Notes under the pieces: model-generated
Databases searched by the model: none
The model's input: only the letters and a program-made list of their open reading frames with translations
Told to the model about the DNA's origin: nothing
Source of the DNA: CAVPGP01 sp963718065
Lineage (GTDB): Bacteria > Actinomycetota > Thermoleophilia > Gaiellales > Gaiellaceae
Length of the DNA: 64,000 nt
Direction: 5' to 3'
Assembly (NCBI GenBank): GCA_963718065.1
Contig: CAVQYE010000013.1
Coordinates: forward strand, 1-64,000
Position numbers and translations under genes: made by a program
Shown here: in pieces, positions 35,447 to 44,698 of the stretch
Layout of the letters: each line of letters starts with the position of its first letter
How positions within the stretch are numbered: position 1 is the stretch's first letter

Positions 35447-36280
35447 GTGAACAATCAGACTCAACTCGATCGCGGCTTCCTGCTTCTCTCGCACCCGGTG
35501 CGGCGACGGATCGTCGAACGGCTCGGCCGCGGGCCGGCGACCGTCGGCGATGCGACCCGCGGCGTCGCCGTCTCAAAGCCGGCGGTCACGAAGCACCTGA
35601 AGGCGCTCGAGGAGGCAGGCGTCGTGCGCCGGGAGATCCGCGGTCGCGAGCACCTCCTCAGCCTCGACGCCTCAGGCCTCAGAGCCACGACGAACTGGCT
35701 CGACCTGCACCGGGAGCTCTGGGAAGCGAAGTTCGATGTGGTCGAGCGCAAGCTCGCAATCGAAACAGAGCGCAAGCTCGCAATCGAAACAGAGCGCAAG
35801 CTCGCCGACGATGAAAGGAGCAAGAGCATGACGACACAGCAAGAGGAGACGGTCCTTCGCCTCTCCCGCAAGTTCAACGCGCCGCGTGAGCGGGTCTTCG
35901 ACGCGTGGACGGATCCGGACGTTCTGCGCGAGTGGTGGTCCGCCATGCCGACGATGACGCCGACTTTGGCCGAGGTCGACCTGCGCGAGGGCGGACGCTA
36001 CCGCCTGGGGATGCGGGACACCGAGAGCGGCCGGGAGCACGTCGTCGTCGGCGAGTACCGCGAGATTCGCCGGCCCGAGTGGCTCGCCTACACCTGGGTG
36101 TGGGAAGGCAGCCCGGAGATGACCGGCGGCGAGACGCTCGTCGAGATCGAGTTCCGAGAGGACGGCGAAGGCACCGAGGTCGTGCTCACGCACACGGGAC
36201 TGCCGACCGACGAAAGCCGCGGCCAGCACGCGCACGGCTGGAACGGCTGCTTCGACAGCCTCGCTGCATACCTGGGGTAA
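35447..36280 (+). CDS. ArsR-type HTH fused to SRPBCC/AHSA1 domain
   Basis: A 277-aa fusion. Residues about 5-100 are an ArsR-family winged helix (LLLSHPVRRRIVERL, AVSKPAVTKHLKALEEAGVVRRE). A repeated linker follows, then from residue 128 an AHSA1/SRPBCC domain (RKFNAPRERVFDAWTDPDVLREWW, ending HGWNGCFDSLAAYL). In most genomes these are two adjacent genes. Here the second keeps its own AAAGGAG (35814-35820) and ATG (35828), so two products may be made from one frame. GTG at 35447 is chosen from the leaderless promoter. Likely role: ligand-linked repression of its own operon. Confidence 0.82.
   Translation: MNNQTQLDRGFLLLSHPVRRRIVERLGRGPATVGDATRGVAVSKPAVTKHLKALEEAGVVRREIRGREHLLSLDASGLRATTNWLDLHRELWEAKFDVVERKLAIETERKLAIETERKLADDERSKSMTTQQEETVLRLSRKFNAPRERVFDAWTDPDVLREWWSAMPTMTPTLAEVDLREGGRYRLGMRDTESGREHVVVGEYREIRRPEWLAYTWVWEGSPEMTGGETLVEIEFREDGEGTEVVLTHTGLPTDESRGQHAHGWNGCFDSLAAYLG
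35744..35805 (+). repeat. 24-bp in-frame tandem duplication in the fusion linker
   Basis: Two exact 24-bp copies (35744-35767, 35768-35791) and a 14-bp partial third encode ERKLAIETERKLAIETERKL. Exact identity shows a recent event. It lies just before the internal ribosome binding site. Confidence 0.9.
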
Positions 36281-36373
36281 CCGCGGGGTTCACGTCATGG
36301 CGCGCGCGAGGCGAGGCGAGGCAGGGCTGCCTCCGCCTCGCGCGGCCTGACTCGCTCGGGTTAGCCTCGTCCT

Positions 36374-36982
36374 GTGGAGCACCTCCTCGCGTTCGTCGGC
36401 ATCTCGGTCGTCGTGATCGCGATTCCCGGGCAGGACACGGCACTGACGATCCGCAACACGCTCGCCGGCGGCAGGCGCAGCGGGCTCGTCACCGCCCTCG
36501 GAATTGTCACTGGGCAAGCGATCTGGACGTTCCTGACGAGCGTAGGCGTGGCCGCCCTCTTGCTCGCCTCGCACGAGGCGTTCACCGCCCTGAAGCTGCT
36601 GGGCGCCGCCTATCTCATGTATCTCGGCATCCGCGCACTCCTGGACGCGGTGCGCAAACGGCAGGCCGAGACGCGCTGGAGCGGCGGCACGCGCAGCTCG
36701 CGCAAGGCGTACCGGCAGGGCCTCCTGAGCAACCTCGGCAACGCCAAGATCGGGATCTTCTTCACGGGCCTCCTGCCGCAATTCGGATCGGGATTTTTCG
36801 AGCTCTGGGGCCTCGGGCTCCTCTTTGCGTCGCTGACGCTGCTCTGGCTCGTGCCGTACGTCTTCGCGATCTCAAAGGCCGCCGGCCTGCTTCGCCGTGA
36901 CGGTGTGCGGCGGGCACTGGACGCGGTTTGTGGCGTCGGCCTCCTCGGGTTGGGAGTCCGGCTCGCCGGCGAGCGCGGCTGA
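36374..36982 (+). CDS. LysE/RhtB family amino acid exporter
   Basis: A 202-aa membrane protein with about six helices and the LysE fold: IAIPGQDTALTIRNTLAGGRRSG at the first loop, LGAAYLMYLGIRALL, and the YRQGLLSNLGNAKIGIFFTGLLPQF segment with its conserved Asn-Pro-like region (here NLGNAK). It exports amino acids or homoserine lactones. GTG at 36374 lies 6 nt after TAGCCT (36362-36367), a leaderless promoter. It stands alone. Confidence 0.87.
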   Translation: MEHLLAFVGISVVVIAIPGQDTALTIRNTLAGGRRSGLVTALGIVTGQAIWTFLTSVGVAALLLASHEAFTALKLLGAAYLMYLGIRALLDAVRKRQAETRWSGGTRSSRKAYRQGLLSNLGNAKIGIFFTGLLPQFGSGFFELWGLGLLFASLTLLWLVPYVFAISKAAGLLRRDGVRRALDAVCGVGLLGLGVRLAGERG

Positions 36983-37065
36983 GCGGCGGTTGCGGGTTTT
37001 CTACGGATCTCGCGGCAGCGCCGGCAGGCGATAAAGCTCGCGTCTACGCCGCCAAAGGAGGCCGC

Positions 37066-37350
37066 ATGTTCACGTATGTCGCGCTCGTCGAGCTCACGCC
37101 TGAGGGCAGGGAGAACCTGAAGCAGGCGCCTGTGTTCCTCGAGAAGATCAAGACGATCGTCGAGCACGAGGGCGGGATCCTCGAGCAGACACTCGCCACG
37201 ATGGGTCGCTGGGACTTCTTCGCGATCCTGAAGTACCCCGACATCGAGGCCGCGTTCCGCGCCCACGCGAAGATCGCGATGCTCGAGGTCGTCCAGACGG
37301 AGACCTTCCCGGCCGAAGAGGTCGAGGTCTTCCTGAAGGCTTTCGTCTAA
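37066..37350 (+). CDS. GYD domain protein
   Basis: A 94-aa alpha/beta protein: MFTYVALVELTPEGRENL at the start, GGILEQTLATMGRWDFFAILKYPD in the middle, where the family has GxYD or GRWDF. GYD proteins are small, probably oligomeric, of unknown function. ATG at 37066 with AAAGGAG 6 nt upstream. A UUCG-loop terminator follows at 37377. Confidence 0.85.
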   Translation: MFTYVALVELTPEGRENLKQAPVFLEKIKTIVEHEGGILEQTLATMGRWDFFAILKYPDIEAAFRAHAKIAMLEVVQTETFPAEEVEVFLKAFV

Positions 37351-37376
37351 CCGAGACTCAAGTCGAAGCCAGCCTT

Positions 37377-37400
37377 GTGGGGCCGCTTCGGCGGCCTCAC
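37377..37400 (+). terminator. UUCG-loop hairpin after the GYD gene
   Basis: A 10-bp stem (37377-37386 with 37391-37400, one G.U pair) closes the very stable TTCG tetraloop, 27 bp after the GYD stop. It separates that gene from the propeller-RTX pair. Confidence 0.75.
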
Positions 37401-37499
37401 GCGTTCAGGTGACGTCGTCGCGGCTAGCCACGCCGCGCTAACCGAATCCTCACCCCGCGCTCTCGATTCGTTGATGACGGGGGCGTAGCGTCCGATCGC

Positions 37500-39242
37500 G
37501 TGAAGATCGTCACGTTCATCGCAAGCCTCGCCCTCGTCAGCGCTCTGCCCGCCGCGGGCGCCGATGCGCCGGTGCTCGTGGGGCAGCTGAGAGACGGCGG
37601 TCTCGTCGGGCTCTCGGCGAGTGGCGCGATCGTCGCGACGTTCGCCGGGGTGGCCGCGCCCGGCACGTCGGGGGCCTCGTTCCCTGCGTGGTCTCCGGAC
37701 GGGACGCAGGTCGCGTTCTCGAAGGGCGGGATCTGGGTCGCCGGGCTGGACGGCGCGAGCCGGCAGCTGACGGCGCCGGTCGCGAACGGCTTCGACTTCA
37801 TGCCGACCTGGTCGCCGGACGGCTCACAGGTTGCCTTCATTCGCTACGACAGCTCGGGTGATCGCGACATCTACGTCGTCGGCGTGAAGGACGGAGCGCT
37901 CCGCCGCCTGACCTCCAGTGGAGGGTCGAAGGACGCGCCGAGCTGGCAGCCGCACGGGACGCTCGTGCTCTACCGAAGCTTCACTACCGTTCCCGGCGGC
38001 CAGCTCTTCCTCGCGGACACCGTCACGGGGACGATCCGCCGGCTGTTGGCCGACGGTGCCGTCGCCGGGAGCTGGTCGCCCGACGGCAAGAACGTGGCGT
38101 ACGCGAGTGCGGCCGGGCTGGGGGTCGCATCCGTGGACGGCGGCGAGCAGCGGATACTCGTTCGCCGCCCGGTGGAGGACCCGACGTGGTCGCCGGACGG
38201 GCGGCGGATCGCGTTCCTGATCAGGACGAGCTTCCCGGAGTACTACGGACGAGGGGGCACGCCGTCCCGCACCGACGTCTACACCGTGGGGGCAGAGGGC
38301 TCCGACCTGCGCAGGCTCACGGGCTTCGACGGCGACCTTCCGTGGACCACACCGATCGCCGGTGCAAGCGCTCCTCGCTGGTGGTCCGGTGGGGACAGGC
38401 TGTTCTTCGCCCCCTACGAGCCGGGTTCGACGACCGGTCCCCGCGCCTGGTCGATGAATGCGGACGGCAGCTGCCAGGCCGCGTTCGCGCGCCCCACCCC
38501 GCTCTTTGGCGTACCGAGCTGGAGTCCGACGGCCGCCCCCGTGCCGCCCTCCGAGTGCAGCTCCGCGCAGCTGCGGTTGCGCGCCGGCCGCACCGAGGTC
38601 GGCCTCCACGACGACGTTCCGCTCAAGCTCATTCTCCGGAACGCCGGGACGAGGCCGCTCGAGGGTGCGCGCCTGACGATCGAGGCGACCCGGGGCGCCG
38701 TCCGGTCCGCGGACCAAGCGAGCCCTGTGTGCGCCGACGGGCACACGCTCGTCTGCTCGCTGGGGTCGGTGCCCCGCGGCGCGGAGCTCGCATTGGAGTT
38801 CCTCGGCACACCGGGTTCGACCGTCGGCAACGCCGAGTACACGGCGAGGATCAGCTGGCAGGGGGAGCCGGATGTGAACACGGCGGCCGATGTGGCGACC
38901 GTGGGCGCGACCGTCGCGCCCTGCGACATCGTCGGCACCTGGGGGAACGACAAGCTGATCGGCACGGCTCGGCGCGACCGGATCTGCGGCCGTCCGGGAG
39001 CCGACCGGATCGAGGGCGGAGCGGGCAACGACCGGATCGAGGCCGGCTCGGGCGCGGACACTGTCGTCGGCGGCAAGGGCCGCGACACGATCGACGCGGG
39101 TGGCGGCGGCGACGTCGTCTACGTGCGCGACGGCGAGCGGGACGTCGTCGACTGCGGCACGGAGCAGGACATCGTGGTCGCCGACCAGCGTGACGTGCTG
39201 AAGCATTGCGAGCACGTGACGCGAGCCAGGGTGCGCCGGTGA
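37500..39242 (+). CDS. Secreted TolB-like propeller plus RTX-repeat protein, copy 1
   Basis: A 580-aa exported protein: signal peptide (residues 1-20, PAAGA), then a TolB/PD40 beta-propeller with repeated PxWSPDGxxVAF blades (about 60-340), then a CARDB/DUF11-like beta-sandwich (about 370-470), then RTX-like nonapeptides (GGAGNDRIEAGSGADTVVGG, about 500-545) that bind Ca2+. The end is VVADQRDVLKHCEHV. GTG at 37500 lies 8 nt after TAGCGT. The function is unknown: such proteins bind ligands or partners outside the cell. A close tandem paralogue follows 102 nt later. Confidence 0.82.
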   Translation: MKIVTFIASLALVSALPAAGADAPVLVGQLRDGGLVGLSASGAIVATFAGVAAPGTSGASFPAWSPDGTQVAFSKGGIWVAGLDGASRQLTAPVANGFDFMPTWSPDGSQVAFIRYDSSGDRDIYVVGVKDGALRRLTSSGGSKDAPSWQPHGTLVLYRSFTTVPGGQLFLADTVTGTIRRLLADGAVAGSWSPDGKNVAYASAAGLGVASVDGGEQRILVRRPVEDPTWSPDGRRIAFLIRTSFPEYYGRGGTPSRTDVYTVGAEGSDLRRLTGFDGDLPWTTPIAGASAPRWWSGGDRLFFAPYEPGSTTGPRAWSMNADGSCQAAFARPTPLFGVPSWSPTAAPVPPSECSSAQLRLRAGRTEVGLHDDVPLKLILRNAGTRPLEGARLTIEATRGAVRSADQASPVCADGHTLVCSLGSVPRGAELALEFLGTPGSTVGNAEYTARISWQGEPDVNTAADVATVGATVAPCDIVGTWGNDKLIGTARRDRICGRPGADRIEGGAGNDRIEAGSGADTVVGGKGRDTIDAGGGGDVVYVRDGERDVVDCGTEQDIVVADQRDVLKHCEHVTRARVRR

Positions 39243-39343
39243 TCGGCCTCGCGCTCGGTCTCCTGCTGGCCGGGAGCGGGTCGCGAACGGGTTCGCGCGG
39301 ACCGGGTCGACGTCGTCGCGAAGGACTGCGAGGTCGTGGTTCG

Positions 39344-41077
39344 GTGACGCGGATCGGCGTCCTGATCGCAGCGCTCGTGCTGGTGACGAGCGTGCCGGCG
39401 GCGGGGGCCGACGCGCCGGTGCTGGTCGGTGCGCAGAACGACGGGAGCATCGTCTCGCTCTCGTCGAGCGGCGCGCTCCTCACGACGCTGGTCGGCAGAT
39501 CCCCGTTCGGGATCCCGGCCGGCGACCCGGTCTGGTCTCCTGACGGGACCCGGATCGCGTTCGTACGGAGCGGGATCTGGGTCGCCGACCTCGACGGCGC
39601 GACCCAGCAGCTGACGGTGCCGAGCCAGCCCGGGTACGACACGCAACCTGTGTGGTCGCCCGACGGCTCGCAGGTTGCCTTCCTCCGCTCGGAAGCCGGC
39701 GGCGGCCGCGACGTCTTCGTCGTCGGTGTCGCCGACGGGAGGCTCCGGCGGCTGACCTCGGACGCCGCGGTCGAGGATCAGCTGAGCTGGCAGCCGAGGG
39801 GGTCGATGCTGCTCTTCCTCCGCTGGGAGCTCGATCGCGGCTCGTACGTCGCGGATACCGTCACCGGGACGGTTCGTCGACTGGCGCGCGGCGTGTCCTC
39901 CGCGGGGTGGTCGCCCGACGGTCGAGCGATCTTGAGCTCGACCGCGGACGGTCTCGAAATCGCTGCGCCGGACGGAAGCCGGCGGCGGGTGCTCGTCCGC
40001 CGGCCGGCGTACGACGGGACGTGGTCGCCGGACGGGCGGCGGATCGCGTTCACGCTTGCCACGCTCGGCCCGCCGAACCGGTTCGGGACCCCGGCGATTG
40101 GCGACGTCTACGTCGTCGATGCGGACGGCTCCGGCCTGCGGCGACTGACCGGGGTCGACGGAGACTCGCCGTCGACCAGGGGGACGAGTGCGTCAGGGCC
40201 TCGCTGGTGGCCGGGCGGCGCGAGGCTGTTCTACGCCTCGAGCGCGCCGACGCTCACCGGGGTGGGCTCCCGAATCTGGACGATGAACGCGGACGGCAGC
40301 TGCGAGGCGGCGCTCGCGCAGCTGTCGCCGCAAGTCGTCGGCACTCCGAGCTGGAGCCCGACGGCGCCGGCCCAACCCGCCACCGAGTGCAGCTCGGCGC
40401 TGGTTCGGCTTCGCACGGAGCGCGCCGAGGTCGGCAAGCACGACCCCGTCGCGCTCGAGCTGATCGTGCGCAACGACGGCACGCGCCCGCTCGCCGACGC
40501 GCGCGTGACGGTCGAGGCGAGCCGCGGCACGGTACGGCCGGCCACCGGATCCGCGTCGTCCTGCACGAGCGGACCGACGCTGGTCTGCCCGCTCGGCTCT
40601 TTTGCCCCGGGTGCCGCGCTGACGCTCGAGTTGGTGGGCACGCCGAGCACGGCCGGAGTGACGGAGGCCTACATGGCGAGGATCGCCTGGCAGGGGGAGG
40701 GCGATGTGAATCCGGACGCGGACGTCGCAACGGCGGCCGTGACCGTGGCGCCCTGCGACATCGTCGGCACCTGGGGGAACGACAAACTGACCGGCACGGC
40801 CCGGGGCGATCGGATCTGCGGCCGTCCAGGCGCCGACCGGATCGGCGGCGGCGCGGGGAACGACGTCATCGAGGCGGGGTCGGGCGCGGACACGGTCGTC
40901 GGCGGGCCTGGTCGTGACACGATCGACGGCGGCGGTGGCACGGACGTGGTCTTCGTCCGCGACGGCGAGCGCGACGTGATCGACTGCGGCAGCGAGGAGG
41001 ACGTCGTCGTTGCGGACCAGCGAGACGTGCTGAAGCGCTGCGAGCACGTCACGCGCGCGAAGACGCGGCCGCGGTAG
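39344..41077 (+). CDS. Secreted TolB-like propeller plus RTX-repeat protein, copy 2
   Basis: A 577-aa paralogue of the preceding protein with the same domain order: signal peptide (residues 1-24), six or seven PD40 blades, beta-sandwich, RTX repeats (GGAGNDVIEAGSGADTVVGG) and the same VVADQRDVLKRCEHVTRA ending. GTG at 39344 is chosen because the signal peptide starts there; a longer reading would begin inside the preceding gene. The 102-nt gap before it still contains a frame reading DRVDVVAKDCEVV, like the end of this family. The duplication is fairly recent. Confidence 0.82.
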   Translation: MTRIGVLIAALVLVTSVPAAGADAPVLVGAQNDGSIVSLSSSGALLTTLVGRSPFGIPAGDPVWSPDGTRIAFVRSGIWVADLDGATQQLTVPSQPGYDTQPVWSPDGSQVAFLRSEAGGGRDVFVVGVADGRLRRLTSDAAVEDQLSWQPRGSMLLFLRWELDRGSYVADTVTGTVRRLARGVSSAGWSPDGRAILSSTADGLEIAAPDGSRRRVLVRRPAYDGTWSPDGRRIAFTLATLGPPNRFGTPAIGDVYVVDADGSGLRRLTGVDGDSPSTRGTSASGPRWWPGGARLFYASSAPTLTGVGSRIWTMNADGSCEAALAQLSPQVVGTPSWSPTAPAQPATECSSALVRLRTERAEVGKHDPVALELIVRNDGTRPLADARVTVEASRGTVRPATGSASSCTSGPTLVCPLGSFAPGAALTLELVGTPSTAGVTEAYMARIAWQGEGDVNPDADVATAAVTVAPCDIVGTWGNDKLTGTARGDRICGRPGADRIGGGAGNDVIEAGSGADTVVGGPGRDTIDGGGGTDVVFVRDGERDVIDCGSEEDVVVADQRDVLKRCEHVTRAKTRPR

Positions 41078-41080
41078 CTC

Positions 41081-42754
41081 CTAGGCGCGGACGAGCGGCT
41101 TGTACTTGATGCGGTGTGGCTCGAGCGCCTCGGGACCGCGCGTCTCGCGCACCCAGTCGGCGTACTCGCCCCAGGTGCCTTCGAACCACGTGGCCTGCGA
41201 GTCGCCCTCGAAGGCGAGGATGTGAGTCGCCACGCGATCGAGGAACCAGCGATCGTGCGTGATCACGACGGCACAGCCGGCGAAGTCGAGCAGCGCCTCT
41301 TCGAGGGCGCGCAGCGTGTCGACGTCGAGGTCGTTGGTCGGCTCGTCGAGGAGCAGGACGTTGCCGCCCGAGCGCAGCACCTTCGCCAGATGGACGCGGT
41401 TGCGCTCGCCGCCCGAGAGGTCGCCGACGCGCTTCTGCTGATCCGGGCCGCGGAAGTTGAACCAGGACGTGTATTGCCGCGAGTTCACCTCACGCTTGCC
41501 GAGCACGATCGTGTCGAGGCCGCCGGAGATCTCCTTCCAGACGGTGAGCTTGGGGTCGAGGTCGTCGCGCGACTGGTCGACGTACGCGAGCTTGACCGTG
41601 TCGCCGATCCTGAGCGTGCCGTCGTCGGGAGCCTCCTCGCCGGCGATCATCCGGAACAACGTCGTCTTGCCCGCGCCGTTCGGCCCCACGACGCCGACGA
41701 TCCCGGCCGGCGGCAGCGAGAACGACAGATCCTCGACGAGCAGGCGGTCGCCGTAGCCCTTCTTGACGGCGTCGGCCTGGATGACGATGTCGCCGAGCCT
41801 CGGCCCGGGCGGGATGTGGATCTCGACCCTGTCCAGCTTGACGTTGTCCTCCTCGGCGAGGAGCTTCTCGTACGAGCCGAGGCGCGCCTTCGACTTCGCG
41901 TGCCGCGCGCGCGGGCTCATGCGCACCCACTCGAGCTCGCGGGCGAGGGTGCGGCGGCGGGCGGACTCGGTCTTCTCCTCGTGCGCGAGCCGCTCTTGCT
42001 TCTGCTCGAGCCACGACGAGTAGTTGCCCTGGAAGGGAATGCCTTTGCCGCGGTCGAGCTCGAGGATCCAGCCGGCGACGTTGTCGAGGAAGTACCGGTC
42101 ATGGGTGACCGCGACGACGGTGCCCTTGTAGTCGGCGAGGAAGCGCTCGAGCCAGGCGACCGACTCGGCGTCAAGATGGTTCGTCGGCTCGTCGAGGAGC
42201 AGCAGGTCGGGCGCCGAGAGCAGCAGCCGGCAGAGCGCGACCCGGCGGCGCTCGCCACCGGAGAGCGTCGTCACGTGGCGATCGCCTTCGGGCAGCCGCA
42301 GCGCATCCATCGCGTGGTCGAGCTCGGAGTCGAGCTGCCAGGCGTCGCGGCGGTCGATCTGATCCTGGACGGTGGCCTGCTCGGCGAGCAGCGCGTCGTA
42401 GTCGGCGTCGGGCTCGGCGAACTTGGCCGAGATGTCGTTGAAGCGGTCGAGCAGGTCGCGCAGCTCGCGGACGCCGTCCTCGACGTTTTCGCGCACCGTC
42501 CTCGTCTCGTCGAGGCCGGGCTCCTGCAGCAGGATGCCGACGGTCGCGTTGGGCGAGAGCTCCGCGACGCCGCTGGAGGGCTCCTCGAGGCCCGCCATGA
42601 TCTTCAGCACCGTCGACTTGCCGGCGCCGTTCGGGCCGAGGACGCCGATCTTCGCCCCGGGAAAGAACGAGAGCGAGATGTTCTCGAGCACCTTGCGCTC
42701 GGGGCCGTAGAACTTGTCGACCCGGTACATGGTGAAGATGTATTCGCTGCTCAT
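41081..42754 (-). CDS. ettA: Energy-dependent translational throttle EttA (ABC-F)
   Basis: A 557-aa twin-ATPase protein of the ABC-F family. Both nucleotide sites are intact: GPNGAGKST and GPNGAGKTT (Walker A), LSGGERRR and LSGGERNR (signature), LLLDEPTNHLD and LLLDEPTNDLD (Walker B). The linker (PtIM) has the Arg/Lys-rich RMSPRARHAKSKAR segment typical of EttA. It binds the ribosomal E site and gates the first elongation steps according to ATP/ADP. TATCGT lies 8 nt before the ATG. Divergent from the methyltransferase at 42795. Confidence 0.93.
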   Translation of the reverse strand: MSSEYIFTMYRVDKFYGPERKVLENISLSFFPGAKIGVLGPNGAGKSTVLKIMAGLEEPSSGVAELSPNATVGILLQEPGLDETRTVRENVEDGVRELRDLLDRFNDISAKFAEPDADYDALLAEQATVQDQIDRRDAWQLDSELDHAMDALRLPEGDRHVTTLSGGERRRVALCRLLLSAPDLLLLDEPTNHLDAESVAWLERFLADYKGTVVAVTHDRYFLDNVAGWILELDRGKGIPFQGNYSSWLEQKQERLAHEEKTESARRRTLARELEWVRMSPRARHAKSKARLGSYEKLLAEEDNVKLDRVEIHIPPGPRLGDIVIQADAVKKGYGDRLLVEDLSFSLPPAGIVGVVGPNGAGKTTLFRMIAGEEAPDDGTLRIGDTVKLAYVDQSRDDLDPKLTVWKEISGGLDTIVLGKREVNSRQYTSWFNFRGPDQQKRVGDLSGGERNRVHLAKVLRSGGNVLLLDEPTNDLDVDTLRALEEALLDFAGCAVVITHDRWFLDRVATHILAFEGDSQATWFEGTWGEYADWVRETRGPEALEPHRIKYKPLVRA

Positions 42755-42794
42755 CGCGCTCGACGATAGCGACAGCGGGGCGTACGCTCGCCGG

Positions 42795-43430
42795 ATGAGC
42801 TGCTGCTCGCGTGCGCACGCCGAGATGTTCGACGAGCGAACCGCGCGCCGCGACCTCAAGCGGTACCGCCGCAAGGGTCTCGACCGTCCGGCGCGACGCC
42901 TGGTCGAGATGTTGCGGCGACGCGGGCTGGCCGGCAAGACGGTGCTCGAGGTCGGCGGCGGCATCGGCTCGCTGCAGGTCGAGCTGTTGCAGGCCGGCGC
43001 GACGCATGCCACCAACGTCGAGATCTCGCCGTCGTACGAGCCGGCGGCGGAGGAGCTCCTTGCCGAGCAGGTGCTGGCGGGGCGCGTCGAGCGGCTCCTC
43101 GGCGACATCGTGCAGGCGCCGGACCTGGCGCCCGAGGCCGACACGGTCGTGCTCAACCGGGTCGTTTGCTGCTATCCGGACGTCGAAGGGCTGATGGGCG
43201 CCGCTGCCGACCGCGCGCGCTCGGCGATCGCGCTCAGCTTCCCGCCTGACATCTGGCTCGCGCGGGCCGCAGCCGCCGCAGTGAATCTCTTCCTCCGCCT
43301 GGGCCGCCGCGAGTTCCGCACGTACATCCACCCGCAGGCAGCGATCCTGGGACCCGCGCTCGGACGCGGCTTTCGCGTCGAGGAGACCGGACGCGCCGGC
43401 ATCTGGCGGGTCGTCGAACTCGTCCGCTGA
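42795..43430 (+). CDS. Class I SAM-dependent methyltransferase
   Basis: A 211-aa protein. LEVGGGIGSLQVELLQAGA is motif I of SAM-binding methyltransferases, followed by NVEIS and the DTVVLNRVVCCYPD motif IV region. A short Cys-rich start (MSCCSRAHAEMF) could bind a metal. The family resembles magnesium-protoporphyrin methyltransferase-like enzymes, but the substrate is unknown. ATG at 42795 lies 6 nt after TACGCT. It shares a 40-bp divergent promoter region with ettA. Confidence 0.82.
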   Translation: MSCCSRAHAEMFDERTARRDLKRYRRKGLDRPARRLVEMLRRRGLAGKTVLEVGGGIGSLQVELLQAGATHATNVEISPSYEPAAEELLAEQVLAGRVERLLGDIVQAPDLAPEADTVVLNRVVCCYPDVEGLMGAAADRARSAIALSFPPDIWLARAAAAAVNLFLRLGRREFRTYIHPQAAILGPALGRGFRVEETGRAGIWRVVELVR

Positions 43431-43453
43431 CCCCGCCTCGGTACGATGGCGCG

Positions 43454-44698
43454 ATGGCCGTCGCCTCAGGCATGAAGCTCGACGCGCAGAAGCTCCGCGC
43501 CGACTTCCCCATCTTCGAGCACCCGATCCACGGCAAGCCGCTCGCCTACCTCGACTCCGCCTCCAGCACCCAGAAGCCGCGGCAGGTGCTCGACGTGATG
43601 CGCGACTTCTACGAGACCTCGTACGCGAACGTCCATCGCGGCGTCTACGACCTGGCCTCACGCGCGACCGCCGGCTACGAGGGCGCACGCGAGAAGGTCC
43701 GCGCCTTCGTCAACGCCGAGTCGACGCGCGAGATCATCTTCACGCGCAGCTCGACCGAGGCGCTGAACCTCGTCGCCTACGCCTGGGGGCTCGACAACCT
43801 CGGCCCGGGCGATCTCGTCGTCGTCACCGAGCTCGAGCACCATTCGAACTTCGTCCCGTGGCAGTACATCGCCAAGCGGACCGGCGCTACCTTCCGCGCG
43901 ATCCCGATCGACGACGCCGGTGAGCTCCAGCTCGACGAGCTCGAGCGCATCGCTGCCGAGGGCAACGTCAAGGTCGTCGCCAACAACCTGATCTCGAACT
44001 CACTTGGCACCATCAACCCGGTCGAGAAGCTGGCTGCGTGGGCGCACGAGCACGGCGCGATCATGGTCGTCGACGCGGCGCAGGCCGCTCCGCACAAGCG
44101 GGTCGACGTGCAGGCGCTCGGGTGCGACTTCCTCGCCTTCTCGTCCCACAAGCTCTGTGGGCCGAGCGGGGTCGGCGCGCTGTGGGGTCGCAAGGAGCTG
44201 CTCGAGCAGATGTCGCCGTTCAACCTCGGCGGCGAGATGATCCGCTCCGTCAAGCTCGAGGGCACGACCTGGAACGAGCTGCCGTACAAGTTCGAGGCGG
44301 GAACGCCGGCGATCGCCGAGGCGGTCGGCTTCGGCGCCGCGATCGACTACGTCACCGCCGCCGGCATCGACGCGATCGAGCAGCACGAGCACGACCTCAC
44401 GGTCTACGCCCTGGACCGGCTCGCCGAGCTGCCGGGCATCAAGGTCTTCGGCCCACCGCCCGACCGGCGCGCGGGGATCATCTCGTTCGACGTCGAGGGC
44501 ATCCACCCGCACGACGTGGCGCAGGTGCTCGACTGGGAGGGGATCGCGATCCGCGCGGGCCACCACTGCACGCAGCCGCTGATGACACGTCTCGGCGTCG
44601 CCGCGACCTCGCGCGCGAGCTTCTACCTCTACACCGTGCCGGACGAGATCGACAGGCTGATCGCCGGCCTCGTCAAGGTGCAGAAGGTCTTCGGATGA
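43454..44698 (+). CDS. sufS: Cysteine desulfurase SufS
   Basis: A 414-aa PLP enzyme that takes sulphur from cysteine for Fe-S clusters. The PLP Lys is in FSSHKLCGPSG (about residue 233). The active-site Cys is in RAGHHCTQPLM (about 371), the class II desulfurase form. N-terminal DSASSTQKPRQVLD and SLGTINPVE segments match. TACGAT lies 6 nt before the ATG, so it has its own leaderless promoter, separate from sufC-B-D. It overlaps sufU by 4 nt (ATGA). Confidence 0.94.
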   Translation: MAVASGMKLDAQKLRADFPIFEHPIHGKPLAYLDSASSTQKPRQVLDVMRDFYETSYANVHRGVYDLASRATAGYEGAREKVRAFVNAESTREIIFTRSSTEALNLVAYAWGLDNLGPGDLVVVTELEHHSNFVPWQYIAKRTGATFRAIPIDDAGELQLDELERIAAEGNVKVVANNLISNSLGTINPVEKLAAWAHEHGAIMVVDAAQAAPHKRVDVQALGCDFLAFSSHKLCGPSGVGALWGRKELLEQMSPFNLGGEMIRSVKLEGTTWNELPYKFEAGTPAIAEAVGFGAAIDYVTAAGIDAIEQHEHDLTVYALDRLAELPGIKVFGPPPDRRAGIISFDVEGIHPHDVAQVLDWEGIAIRAGHHCTQPLMTRLGVAATSRASFYLYTVPDEIDRLIAGLVKVQKVFG

